DNA of 34,827 nt from positions 1 through 34,827 of the forward strand of contig CAVPEW010000059.1 of assembly GCA_963703565.1 (NCBI GenBank), given 5' to 3'. This DNA comes from CAVPEW01 sp963703565. Lineage in GTDB: Bacteria > Actinomycetota > Acidimicrobiia > Acidimicrobiales > VFJN01. Positions within the stretch are counted from its first letter, which is position 1. Every line of letters begins with the position of its first letter. Shown piece by piece: positions 1 to 7,465 of the stretch. Both the position numbers and the translations under genes were made by a program. The notes beneath the pieces were generated by a model. That model was not told the origin of the DNA. It made no database searches and saw only the letters and a program-made list of their open reading frames with translations.

Positions 1-26
1 ACCTGAACTTGTGGATCGGCCTCCCG
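1..26 (+). repeat. IS256-family left terminal inverted repeat
   Basis: The left end matches the reverse complement of 1378-1405. The identical block TGTGGATCGGC lies at 10-20, followed by CTCCCG against TTCTCCCG on the other side. The outermost bases diverge, so the tip may start around base 6 rather than base 1. Confidence 0.7.
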
Positions 27-125
27 TTCGAGGGCGCGACGTACCTTCCTCGTTGAACCGAAACGAGAGACGCCGGCGTTGGCGCGCCGGCGAGGAAGGA
101 ACGCCGATGTTGAGAGTAGTGACCG

Positions 126-1373
126 ATGACGAGAGCCGCGGTGGAGATGCGCTCGGCGATCGATGAGATCTGCGCCGAGGGCGCCCGGCGGATGCTGGCC
201 GCGGCGTTGGAGGCCGAGGTCGACGCCTACGTGAGGGCGTTGGCTGACGAGCGTGATGAGCGGGGCCACCGGCTGGTGGTGCGCAACGGCCACGCCCAGC
301 CCCGCCGGGTCACCACCGGCGCCGGAGCGATCGAGGTGGTGGCGCCGAGGGTGAACGACCGCCGGGTCGACACCGAGACCGGTGAGCGTCGACGCTTCCG
401 AAGCTCGATCCTGACGCCGTGGTGCCGCAAGAGCCCGAAGGTCACCGAGGTGCTGCCGCTCATGTACCTGCACGGCATGTCGAGCGGGGACTTCGCGCCC
501 GCCTTGAGCGAGTTCTTCGGCTCGGGCGCCGGGCTCTCGGCGTCGGTGATCACCCGGCTCACCACCCAGTGGCAGGCCGAGCAGCGGGCCTTCACCGAAC
601 GCAGCCTGGCGGACCGGGACTATGTCTACGTGTGGGTCGACGGCATCCACTTCAACGTGCGTCTCGAAGAGGAACGGCTCTGCACGCTGGTGGTCGTCGG
701 TGTCCGAACCGATGGCACCAAGGAGCTGGTGGCCATCACCGACGGCTACCGGGAGTCGACCGAGTCGTGGGCGGATCTGCTGCGGGACTTGAAGCGGCGG
801 GGCATGCGGGCGCCGGTGCTGGCCGTGGGTGATGGCGCCCTCGGCTTCTGGGCCGCCCTGCGTGAGGTGTTCCCCGAGACCCGCCAGCAGCGGTGCTGGG
901 TGCACAAGGTGGCCAACATCTTGTCCGCGTTGCCCAAGAGCGCCCAGGCCGGCGCCCGCCGGGCCCTGGCCGAGGTGCGAGACGCCGAGGACCGCGAGCA
1001 TGCCGAGAAGGCGGCCAAGGCGTTCGCTGATGCCTACGGCGCCAAGTTCCCCAAGGCGGCGGCCAAGCTCACCGACGACCTCGAGCCGCTGCTCGCCTTC
1101 TACGACTTCCCGGCCGAGCACTGGATCCACCTCAAGACCACCAACCCGATCGAGTCGACCTTCGCCACCGTCCGGCTGCGCACCAAGGTCACCAAGGGGC
1201 CCGGCTCCCGCGCCGCCGGCCTCGCCATGGCCTTCAAGCTCATCGAAGCCGCCGAACGCCGGTGGCGAGCGGTCAACGGGCCGCACCTCGTGGCCCTCGT
1301 CCGGGCCGGCGCCCGCTTCGAGAAGGGGGTGATCGTCGAGCGCGACCAGCAGGATCAGGAAGCCGCCGCGTGA
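126..1373 (+). CDS. IS256-family transposase (Mutator type, DDE)
   Basis: The 415-residue protein is of normal length for IS256-family transposases, which move the element by DDE chemistry. Candidate catalytic residues are D172 (WVDGIHF), D236 (AVGDGALGFW) and E343 (NPIESTF), in the usual order and spacing. The HKVANIL block near residue 260 is also typical. The start is doubtful. The strongest ribosome-binding site, GAGGAAGGA at 92-100, lies 6 bases before an ATG at 107 in another frame. That frame runs MLRVVTDDESRGGDALG, which resembles the usual N-terminus of this family, and stops near 166. The reading frame from 126 then takes over, so one extra base around 155-160 may have split the N-terminus from the rest. 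The catalytic part is intact. Confidence 0.9.
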   Translation: MTRAAVEMRSAIDEICAEGARRMLAAALEAEVDAYVRALADERDERGHRLVVRNGHAQPRRVTTGAGAIEVVAPRVNDRRVDTETGERRRFRSSILTPWCRKSPKVTEVLPLMYLHGMSSGDFAPALSEFFGSGAGLSASVITRLTTQWQAEQRAFTERSLADRDYVYVWVDGIHFNVRLEEERLCTLVVVGVRTDGTKELVAITDGYRESTESWADLLRDLKRRGMRAPVLAVGDGALGFWAALREVFPETRQQRCWVHKVANILSALPKSAQAGARRALAEVRDAEDREHAEKAAKAFADAYGAKFPKAAAKLTDDLEPLLAFYDFPAEHWIHLKTTNPIESTFATVRLRTKVTKGPGSRAAGLAMAFKLIEAAERRWRAVNGPHLVALVRAGARFEKGVIVERDQQDQEAAA

Positions 1374-1377
1374 TCAG

Positions 1378-1405
1378 CGGGAGAAGCCGATCCACAGGTC
1401 TTGAC
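1378..1405 (-). repeat. IS256-family right terminal inverted repeat
   Basis: This is the imperfect inverted copy of bases 1-26, starting 4 bases after the transposase stop codon. The shared core GCCGATCCACA is at 1386-1396. It marks the junction with the interrupted integrase. Confidence 0.7.
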
Positions 1406-1952
1406 TATTCCTCGTGAAAGCGCAGGAGCAACAGGTCGAGGTCGGGGTCCTTGGTCGTCGTGCTTACCGCCGCCCACACATCATCGAGCTTCTCCCTGAG
1501 ACAACGCGCGGCGCCGGCTCTGCAGCCGACGCGGCTTATCGACCAGCAGGGCCGGATTGGCTCGCACCAGGCCCGCACGGTGGGCCTTGGTGAGCACCGC
1601 CCGCAGGGCAGCGATGGTGCTCTCCCTGCTTGCTCGACCGTCGCTGCCGGCTCGGCGCTGCCGGGCCCGTCGGGCGGCCTCCTCTGCGACCGCGGCGACG
1701 TGGTCGGCGGTGACCTCGTCCAATGGAAGATCACCGATCATCTCCTCGGCGAGCCGCCAGTACGAGTTGTAGGTCCGCCGGGTCCTCGGCGCGTAAAGCT
1801 CCCGTACGGATGGCAGGTATTCGGCCAGGGTCGGCACTGCTGGGCCGTGCGGCGAGCCGGACCCGGCAGCGGAGAGGAGATCGGCGACGGTCAGGCCGAG
1901 GGTCTCGAGGCTCGGCGAGCACGACCTTGGCGCGGACGGTGGTTGCGTTCAC
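1405..1952 (-). pseudogene. Tyrosine integrase, frameshifted and truncated by the IS
   Basis: Reading leftward from a GTG at 1952 that overlaps the upstream gene's stop (GTGA), the pieces VNATTVRAKVVLAEP, then ETLGLTVADLLSAAG...YLPSVRELYAPRTRRTYNSYW, then KLDDVWAAV...DLLLLRFH form the N-terminal and core-binding part of a phage-type integrase. Two single-base insertions separate the pieces, near 1900 and near 1500. The reading then runs into the IS256 end right after LLLLRFH, just before the region where the first catalytic arginine would lie. No catalytic domain is present, so the gene is dead. The missing 3' part should lie left of the window if the IS inserted simply. Confidence 0.8.
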
Positions 1953-2260
1953 GGTGCCTCCAGGAATCGGTCGAGGACGGCCGGCGCCCACAAGACGACC
2001 CGGCCGAGGTGAAGAGCGGTGCTCACCACCGCGAGATCGAGGAGACCCAGCTGCTGGCGGATCCCGGCTGGCACGAGGACGCGGCCCCGGTCGTCAGCCA
2101 CCAGCGGCGTAGCCCCGGGACGCCCTCGACCGCCGGTGATCTCCCATCGGTCGCCGCACAGCCGAGCCGCCGCACCCGGGCCAAGTCCGGATGTCTCCGG
2201 TAGGGCAAGGCGTCCCGCCCGGTCCAGATGCCGGATCGAGTGGATCCATGCCGAGGACAC
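1949..2260 (-). CDS. AbrB/MraZ-like double-domain DNA-binding protein
   Basis: A protein of about 103 residues with two SpoVT-AbrB-like half repeats: RHLDRAGRLALPE near residues 10-25 and VADDRGRVLVPAGIRQQLGL near 58-77. AbrB-type proteins are dimeric swapped-hairpin DNA binders, and such genes often sit directly before integrases in actinobacterial elements. The stop overlaps the integrase GTG by 4 bp, which indicates translational coupling. The start is chosen at GTG 2260 because the first AbrB half begins soon after. The frame stays open to 2362, so a longer form is possible. It may be a regulator of the now broken integrase. Confidence 0.6.
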   Translation of the reverse strand: MSSAWIHSIRHLDRAGRLALPETSGLGPGAAARLCGDRWEITGGRGRPGATPLVADDRGRVLVPAGIRQQLGLLDLAVVSTALHLGRVVLWAPAVLDRFLEAP

Positions 2261-2408
2261 CTGTCCGGATCCGGGCGCGAACCGGCCCAGGATCAGGCTC
2301 TGGGCGCGGTCCCCAAGCGGCTCGGCATCGCCAATCGGGTGCGGCTCCGCCCCGAATCGCAAAGTGGCTGCTTGAACACGTGTTTCGTGGGTTACAGCCC
2401 AATGAGTG

Positions 2409-2430
2409 GTGGGCGAGGGGGGACTTGAAC
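2409..2430 (-). other. Attachment core A: tRNA 3'-end direct repeat (left end of element 1)
   Basis: These 22 bases are identical to 24981-25002. On the minus strand they read as a tRNA T-loop and acceptor end (GTTCAAGTCCCCC then CTCGCCCA), and here CCA follows in the flank. No D arm or anticodon arm lies upstream, so this is not a complete tRNA gene but the duplicated 3' end expected at an integration boundary. About 120 bases further right there is weaker homology to the region right of core B, including identical AAAGTGCCGCTGA blocks (2472-2484 and 25043-25055) at equal spacing. Confidence 0.75.
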
Positions 2431-2525
2431 CTCCGATTCGCGGCGTTTTGATCGATGCCGGTCGATGCTGGAAAGTGCCGCTGACCTGCGGGTTCCTTGA
2501 TCGGCGTACTGGACGATGCCAGCCG

Positions 2526-2570
2526 CTTCTACCGGATTTCGACCCGTCCGGTAGAAGTTTCGGTAGAAGT
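2526..2570 (+). promoter_or_regulatory. Integrase arm-type sites, left end of element 1
   Basis: Three copies of a short motif are present: an inverted copy CTTCTACCGG at 2526-2535 and direct copies CCGGTAGAAGT at 2548-2558 and CGGTAGAAGT at 2561-2570. They start 96 bases right of core A. Short repeats beside a core site are typical arm-binding sites for the N-terminal domain of tyrosine integrases. The same 11-mer occurs at the other end of the element (24913-24933), which ties both ends to one integrase. Confidence 0.65.
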
Positions 2571-2616
2571 CCCGGTCTTCCGGAGCGACCTCGCCGAGGG
2601 TGCGAGACTGCCCCTC

Positions 2617-2893
2617 GTGCTGGTGATCCGAGGCACCAAGAAGCTGCCGCGATCGGGCGAAGGGCGCGCCCGCGGCGGAGGGCGACGAGTCCACCACAGC
2701 GCTCGGCGACTGGTTCGCCAATGCGCTGTTCTGGCGGCCGCAGGTGGCGTTGCTCGTTAACAGCCGAACGCTGCTCCCGGTCTTCATGGAACTAGCACCC
2801 GCCGCGACGCTGCTGGATCGTGCGCCGACCGCGATCGAGGCGGTCCTTCGCCGGCACGGCGTCGACGAAGCGTTTCTCGCCTGCGGAACGTAA
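2617..2893 (+). pseudogene. DUF6933-like domain remnant, frameshifted
   Basis: A GTG at 2617 begins VLVIRGTKKL, the usual start of DUF6933 proteins. After one extra base near 2646 the next frame reads EGDESTTALGDWFANALFWRPQVALLV and continues to HGVDEAFLACGT, then stops at 2891-2893. After one further extra base near 2876 the frame of the downstream gene continues the same domain (AERKAMSEVRIAPTNDRRVVGVMNEFAF). The original gene was therefore probably one fusion of DUF6933 with the pRiA4b ORF-3-like domain. Function unknown. Confidence 0.65.
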
Positions 2894-2897
2894 GGCC

Positions 2898-3743
2898 ATG
2901 AGCGAGGTGCGGATCGCCCCGACCAACGATCGACGGGTCGTCGGGGTGATGAACGAGTTCGCGTTCCACGGCGAGTGGCTCTTCAAGGAGGGCCAGCACG
3001 ATCTCGAGTCACTCTCGCTGCGCATGTCGAGCCTCATCATCGGGAAGCTGGCCGAAGGTTCTCCCGATCGTGCGCTGGCGGCCGTCATGGGCGACACGGA
3101 GCCGCTGGCCAAGGTGATCGCCTTCCCGGGCGAGCGAAGCGCTCCTGCTCCGTCGCCGCGAGCGCCCGCGACCGGCGGTGAGTTCCAGCTGAAGGTCACG
3201 CTGCTCGACACCAAGCCGCCGATCTGGCGCCGCGTGCTCGTCGATGGCGGCAGCACGCTCGACCACGTCCACGAGGTCATCCAGGCCGCGTTCGGCTGGT
3301 GGAACTACCACCTGCACGAGTTCGAGGTCGGCCGCACGCGCTACGGCGTCCCGGACCCTGACGACGAGGAATGGGGCGAACCACCGCAAGATGAGCGGCG
3401 CACGCGCCTCGACGCGATCGCTGGCGAGGGCTCGTCGTTCCGGTACACCTACGACTTCGGTGACGGCTGGGACCACAAGATCGTCGTCGAGAAGGTGCTC
3501 CCCGCCGATTCCTCATCGACGGTCCCGGTGTGCATCGACGGCCGTCGCGCCTGCCCGCCCGAGGACTGCGGCGGGACGTGGGGCTACCGTGAGCTGCTCC
3601 AGATCCTCGCCGACCCGACCCATCCCGAGCACGACGAGCGCCGCCAGTGGATCGGCCGCCCGTTCGACCCCGAGGCCTTCGACCCGAGCGAGTTCGACGA
3701 CAACCTCCGCAGCGGCCGGCTCGCCACTTTCGACGACGCGTAG
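2898..3743 (+). CDS. pRiA4b ORF-3-like protein with partial N-terminal DUF6933
   Basis: Residues from about 95 onward (QLKVTLLDTKPPIWRRVLVDG, HEVIQAAFGWWNYHLHEFEVG, FRYTYDFGDGWDHKIVVEKV, CIDGRRACPPEDCGGTWGY) are a clear plasmid pRiA4b ORF-3 / IS1096 TnpR-like domain, a family of unknown function common on mobile elements. The CxxxxxxxCPPEDCGG cluster could bind metal. Residues 1-70 (NDRRVVGVMNEFAF) are the tail of a DUF6933 domain whose front is frameshifted. ATG 2898 is the first ATG in the intact domain part. The frame is open to 2820, so the true start is unclear. Confidence 0.75.
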   Translation: MSEVRIAPTNDRRVVGVMNEFAFHGEWLFKEGQHDLESLSLRMSSLIIGKLAEGSPDRALAAVMGDTEPLAKVIAFPGERSAPAPSPRAPATGGEFQLKVTLLDTKPPIWRRVLVDGGSTLDHVHEVIQAAFGWWNYHLHEFEVGRTRYGVPDPDDEEWGEPPQDERRTRLDAIAGEGSSFRYTYDFGDGWDHKIVVEKVLPADSSSTVPVCIDGRRACPPEDCGGTWGYRELLQILADPTHPEHDERRQWIGRPFDPEAFDPSEFDDNLRSGRLATFDDA

Positions 3744-3749
3744 CGGCGG

Positions 3750-5000
3750 TCAGGGCGTGAGGGAGCCGACGGGAATCACGGCGATGCCGTCGGGGCGGAG
3801 GTAGCCGAAGCCTGTCCCGGCGATGACCGCGAGGACGGATGGCTCCCCGCTCTTGCGGATGTCGATCGACTCCCGGAACCGCAGGAGGGCCTCGGCACCC
3901 TCGTCGACGAGACCGGCACCGAGCTTGACCTCGAAGGCTCCCCACCGCCCGTCGGCGAGCTGCACGACGGCATCGGCCTCGACGCCGTAGTTGTCGCGGT
4001 AGTGGAGGACCTGCCCGTCGAGCGGTTGGGCCAGCACGCGGAGGTCGCGGATGACGAGGGACTCGAACAGGAGCCCGAGGAGGTTGAGATCGGCGAGGAG
4101 GCGATCCGGGCCTGCGGCGAGCGCAGCTACCGCGAGCGACGGGTCGACGAAATGCCGCTTGGGGGACGTGCGAAGGACCGCTCGCGAGCGCAGGTGCGGC
4201 GCCCAGGCCGGCTGGTCCTCGATGACCATCAGGCGCTCGAGGATCGTGAGGTACTCGGCGACGGTGTGCCGGCCGAGCGGACCGTCAGCGCCCCCCGCAT
4301 CGGCGGCGAGGACGGTGATCGCGACCTCCGTCGCGATGTTGCGAGCCAGAGAGCGGAGGAGTCGCTCGACGCGTGCCGGATCCCGCTTCGACCCGGCGAC
4401 GCGCGAGACGTCGACCTCCCGAATCTGCGCAAGGTAGTCGCGTGCGGCGCGAGCCGCATCCGGGACGCGACGACCCTGTTGGGCCGGCCAGCCACCAGCG
4501 GTGATGCGATCCGCGAGGTCGCGCACCGTCAGGCCGGGATCATCGGAACGGGGAGCCTCGCCCGCCAACAGGGCTGCGAGCGATACGGCGCCGTTCGTGT
4601 GCCCGCTCTCGAACAGCGTCATGGGGCGCATCCGGAGGAACGAGAACCGGCCGGCACCGGTGTGCCTGGCAACGTCGTCGGCCGGCACTGACGACCCGGT
4701 GAGCACGAACTGGCCGGGAAGCCCCCGGTCGTCGACGGCCCGACGCACGTGGTTCCACAGGCCCGGCTCGACCTGCCATTCGTCAATCAGGCGCGGGACC
4801 GGGCCATCCAACACGAGTCCTGGATCCACTGCAGCCGCTCGGCGCGCGTTCTCGTCGACATCCAGCAGGACCGAGCTCGCCGCTCGTTGACGAGCGGTCT
4901 CCGTCTTGCCTGCCGCCTTGGGTCCCTCGATGACCACGGCGCCGGCAGCGGCGAGACGAGCATCCAGCTCGGCATCGACGACTCTGGGCAGGTAGGGCAC
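3750..5000 (-). CDS. DUF4143 family ATPase
   Basis: A 416-residue protein with a P-loop GPKAAGKT at 26-33, a Walker B-like RLIDEW near 90, a sensor-like FVLTGSS near 100, and the C-terminal DUF4143 region. That region contains a PD-(D/E)XK-like pattern, GVEADAVVQ...WGAFEVKLG, near residues 335-360. Such proteins are common in actinobacteria and mobile elements. Their role is unknown, although ATP-dependent DNA or nucleotide functions are assumed. It starts with GTG at 5000, with GGAG 7 bases upstream. It converges with the pRiA4b-like gene, with 6 bases between the two stops. It is transcribed divergently from the HTH gene at 5119. Confidence 0.85.
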   Translation of the reverse strand: MPYLPRVVDAELDARLAAAGAVVIEGPKAAGKTETARQRAASSVLLDVDENARRAAAVDPGLVLDGPVPRLIDEWQVEPGLWNHVRRAVDDRGLPGQFVLTGSSVPADDVARHTGAGRFSFLRMRPMTLFESGHTNGAVSLAALLAGEAPRSDDPGLTVRDLADRITAGGWPAQQGRRVPDAARAARDYLAQIREVDVSRVAGSKRDPARVERLLRSLARNIATEVAITVLAADAGGADGPLGRHTVAEYLTILERLMVIEDQPAWAPHLRSRAVLRTSPKRHFVDPSLAVAALAAGPDRLLADLNLLGLLFESLVIRDLRVLAQPLDGQVLHYRDNYGVEADAVVQLADGRWGAFEVKLGAGLVDEGAEALLRFRESIDIRKSGEPSVLAVIAGTGFGYLRPDGIAVIPVGSLTP

Positions 5001-5090
5001 TCACAGGCTCCATCTCGCGGCCAATCCAGGGACCAGATTGTAGGCGTCTCAACGGCCACTTTGTAGAGATGTCCTAACCTGGAGGCTTTC

Positions 5091-5104
5091 GATTCTTTCG
5101 AATC
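5091..5104. promoter_or_regulatory. Candidate operator dyad upstream of HTH gene
   Basis: A perfect inverted repeat GATTC-TTTC-GAATC lies 15 bases before the ATG of the antitoxin-like HTH gene, in the intergenic region shared with the divergent DUF4143 gene. Antitoxins of this type often repress their own promoter, so this is a possible autoregulatory site. No convincing -35/-10 pair was found beside it. Confidence 0.35.
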
Positions 5105-5118
5105 TCGCTACTCTCGGG

Positions 5119-5625
5119 ATGCCCGACGCCGCCGAGCAGGATCGGGAGGACGACCTCGTCTTCCCGCCAGAGGACCTCAGCTCGATGCTCGAGCTGGCGC
5201 GCTTCCTCCAGAGCCGCCGGGAGCCCGGCTTCCTCGTCAACGTGAACGGCGAACAGATGCCGCTCCCCTTGGAGGTGGACCGCGTTCTCCGGCACGCGGT
5301 CGAGGTCATGCGACAAGGCAAGGCCGTGCACGTCGCCCCCCAGAACCTCGTCCTCACCACCCAGGAGGCGGCGGATCTGCTCGATGTGAGCCGACCGACG
5401 CTCGTGAAGCTCCTCGAGGACGGCGCGATCCCGTTCGACCAGCCCAACCGACACCGTCGCGTCCGGCTCCACGACGTCCTTGACTACCGAGCACGGCGAC
5501 ACGCCGCACAACGAGCCGCACTCGACGAACTGACCGCCGAGACCAGCGCACTCGGCCTCTACGAGGACTCCGCTGCGGACTACACGGCGGCGCTCGAGGC
5601 GACTCGGCGCCGGCGCGCCCGCTGA
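5119..5625 (+). CDS. Excisionase-type HTH protein, antitoxin-like, toxin missing
   Basis: A 168-residue protein. The segment VLTTQEAADLLDVSRPTLVKLLEDGAIPF (residues 76-105) followed by RHRRVRLHDVLDY is the excisionase-type HTH that typifies antitoxins paired with PIN-domain toxins. The N-terminal 75 residues are charged and helical, and the C-terminal 45 are Arg/Ala-rich. In the common arrangement a PIN toxin gene follows immediately. Here only 80 bases follow before the end of the convergent OLD gene, and neither strand encodes a PIN domain. It may be a solitary antitoxin or a free-standing regulator. Confidence 0.75.
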   Translation: MPDAAEQDREDDLVFPPEDLSSMLELARFLQSRREPGFLVNVNGEQMPLPLEVDRVLRHAVEVMRQGKAVHVAPQNLVLTTQEAADLLDVSRPTLVKLLEDGAIPFDQPNRHRRVRLHDVLDYRARRHAAQRAALDELTAETSALGLYEDSAADYTAALEATRRRRAR

Positions 5626-5705
5626 CACGGACTGTTTCACTCTCCCGTCTCACCAGGGCTGGCCGGCCCCTCTCCTCTCCGCCGAGCCAGTTGGAGGCCG
5701 GCCCT

Positions 5706-7448
5706 TCACCGGTGAGCCAGCAGCTCCTCGATTCGGTCGAAGACGCTCGCGACCTCAGGATCGATCTCGGCCACGCGAGCTGCCTTGGCGAGCTTCGCCG
5801 CAGAAACAGGCCGGCCACCTCGCGCGACCGCCTCGACGTTGAACTGACTCATGACCTCCTTCGGCGGAACGAGTCCAAGCCGCAGCGCCGGGTCCGCCCA
5901 AGCTTCGGCGAACTTGGGTTCGAAGTCCTCGATGATCGTCACCCGATGTGTGGTCGGCCCGACCCGCTCCTCCTCGGCCGCCGCCAGCGACCGGGCGAAG
6001 ACCTTGCCTCGGAATGACTCGACGACGTCGCCAAGGATGGAGGCGGCGTCGGCCTGCCCAAGGCCGCTCACACGCGCAAGTGCCGACGGGACAAGGAGAT
6101 AGCTCTCGATCTCCTTGCGGCCCCAGATGTGACAACCGATCCCGATGCTGTCGAACTCGGCCACGATTGAACGGCAGGTGGCCTCGCTTCGGTAGTCGCG
6201 GTCCAGGATGACGAAGCTCTTCACGCTCCCTTCGAGGAACTCGTCAACGAGGATCTTGAACGGTGTCACGTTCGTTCGGTTGCTGAAGCCGTCCAAGGGC
6301 ACGACGGCGAGCCCCGTTTCGTCTGCGATCCGGTCGGCTCCCGACGTACGAGCCAGGTTCCGAATGATCTTCATATCCTTGCCCTCGACGAAGAGGGCGA
6401 CGCTCGATCGCAACGCGCGCGCGATCCGAACGTTGAACTGGCTTCCGATCGCGTCCGCGCTGAAGGTCAACCCGTCCGAACCACGGACCGCCCGCCGGCG
6501 GGACTTGTCGACCCACAGCACGTTCTCCGTGTGCGCCTCGCCGAGCACCTCGGGGGAGTGGCTGGCGAGGATCGTCTGCGCGTCCAGTTCCTCGAGGATC
6601 TGAACGAGTCGCCGCTGCAGATCGGCATGCAGGTAGATGTCCGGTTCATCAAGGATGAGGACGTCTACGTCGCGAAGTCGATTGATCTGGTAGAGGACCT
6701 GCAGCCAGACCTGAAGCCCGTCCCCGGCCCAGCAGATCTCCTTGGGCACTCGATGGCCCTCGTCCTCGTAGAAGAGGTCCAGCTGCATGCCTCCCGGTGC
6801 CATGCGCAGGTCGAGGGACCGCAACTCGATCTCCGGGGCTCGTCTGCGGACGAGCTGTCGGTATTGCTCGAACTCGTTCTCCGGCAGCAGGTGCAGCTCG
6901 TTTCGGAAGTGCCTACTCGACAGCCGCCCACCAAGGTCGCGCTTGACGGTCTTCGGATCGAGAACGGTCTCCGTTCGCTCGATCGGGGCGAGCATCGGCA
7001 CTACGCCAATGGTCGGGAACGCCGCCCGAACTGCAGCCGGAGTCCGGGGCTGAGGACGGTTGTCCACCTCTACGAAGAAGAACGGCGACGCCGGTCGATC
7101 GTCCTCGTCCAGGCCCGCAGGCCAAACCGCCCGGAGACGCGCCCCTCCGTCGAAGACGAGATGAATCGATGTCTCGACATCCCGGAACTCGTGTCGCAGG
7201 TTCTCCTCGACGAGCCCGAGGCGTTCGGAGTCGAAGCCGTACCCGAGATACTGGTTGGCCTTGTACATCCCGGTTCGATCTGGGCCCACCCGACTGGCCT
7301 GCCGAAGCAGTCCCGAAGCCAGCCGAAGGGCGGACAGCAAGGTCGACTTCCCCGCGTTGTTCGGGCCGACAACGAAGGTGCTCTTGCCGAAAGCGGCGCT
7401 CAGGCGCTCGAAAGCCTTGAAGTTGTCCAGCTCGATCCGCTTCAGCAC
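5706..7448 (-). CDS. OLD-family ATP-dependent endonuclease (ATPase + TOPRIM)
   Basis: A 580-residue protein of the OLD nuclease family, DNA nucleases acting in phage defence. The Walker A motif GPNNAGKST is at residues 28-36, the Walker B motif VDVLILDEPD near 260, and an ABC-type H-loop ILASHS near 290. The TOPRIM domain follows, with FVEGKD near 352 and ILDRDYR near 414, which supply metal-binding acidic residues. It starts at GTG 7448, 17 bases after the stop of the PD-(D/E)XK gene; the longer open frame upstream overlaps that gene and is rejected. It is the last gene of the hsd operon. No UvrD-like partner gene (as in Gabija) follows, so it is either a class 1-like OLD or an accessory nuclease of the restriction system. 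Confidence 0.85.
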   Translation of the reverse strand: MLKRIELDNFKAFERLSAAFGKSTFVVGPNNAGKSTLLSALRLASGLLRQASRVGPDRTGMYKANQYLGYGFDSERLGLVEENLRHEFRDVETSIHLVFDGGARLRAVWPAGLDEDDRPASPFFFVEVDNRPQPRTPAAVRAAFPTIGVVPMLAPIERTETVLDPKTVKRDLGGRLSSRHFRNELHLLPENEFEQYRQLVRRRAPEIELRSLDLRMAPGGMQLDLFYEDEGHRVPKEICWAGDGLQVWLQVLYQINRLRDVDVLILDEPDIYLHADLQRRLVQILEELDAQTILASHSPEVLGEAHTENVLWVDKSRRRAVRGSDGLTFSADAIGSQFNVRIARALRSSVALFVEGKDMKIIRNLARTSGADRIADETGLAVVPLDGFSNRTNVTPFKILVDEFLEGSVKSFVILDRDYRSEATCRSIVAEFDSIGIGCHIWGRKEIESYLLVPSALARVSGLGQADAASILGDVVESFRGKVFARSLAAAEEERVGPTTHRVTIIEDFEPKFAEAWADPALRLGLVPPKEVMSQFNVEAVARGGRPVSAAKLAKAARVAEIDPEVASVFDRIEELLAHR

Positions 7449-7465
7449 CCTCGCACCCCCAACTG

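Larger units (their letters stand above)
1..1405 (+). mobile_element. IS256-family insertion sequence
   Basis: A single Mutator-type (IS256-family) transposase gene is bracketed by imperfect terminal inverted repeats. The left repeat begins at or just before the window edge and the right one ends near 1405. Both contain the 11-mer TGTGGATCGGC (10-20, and as its reverse complement at 1386-1396). The element interrupts the 3' part of a tyrosine integrase: the minus-strand integrase reading frame meets a stop at the junction. The expected 8-9 bp target duplication cannot be checked because the left flank lies outside the window, so the exact outer ends are uncertain by a few bases. Confidence 0.85.

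Noticed and set aside
2409..2500. Complete tRNA gene on the minus strand at core A
   Set aside because: The acceptor end and T-loop are present, but no D arm or anticodon arm lies upstream and the T-stem has a mismatch; the core B copy fails in the same way. It is an attachment-site remnant.
5655..5705. Hairpin terminator with GGCCGGCC between the HTH gene and the OLD gene
   Set aside because: The 8-mer is a palindrome occurring twice as a direct repeat and there is no T-run, so a terminator is not supported.
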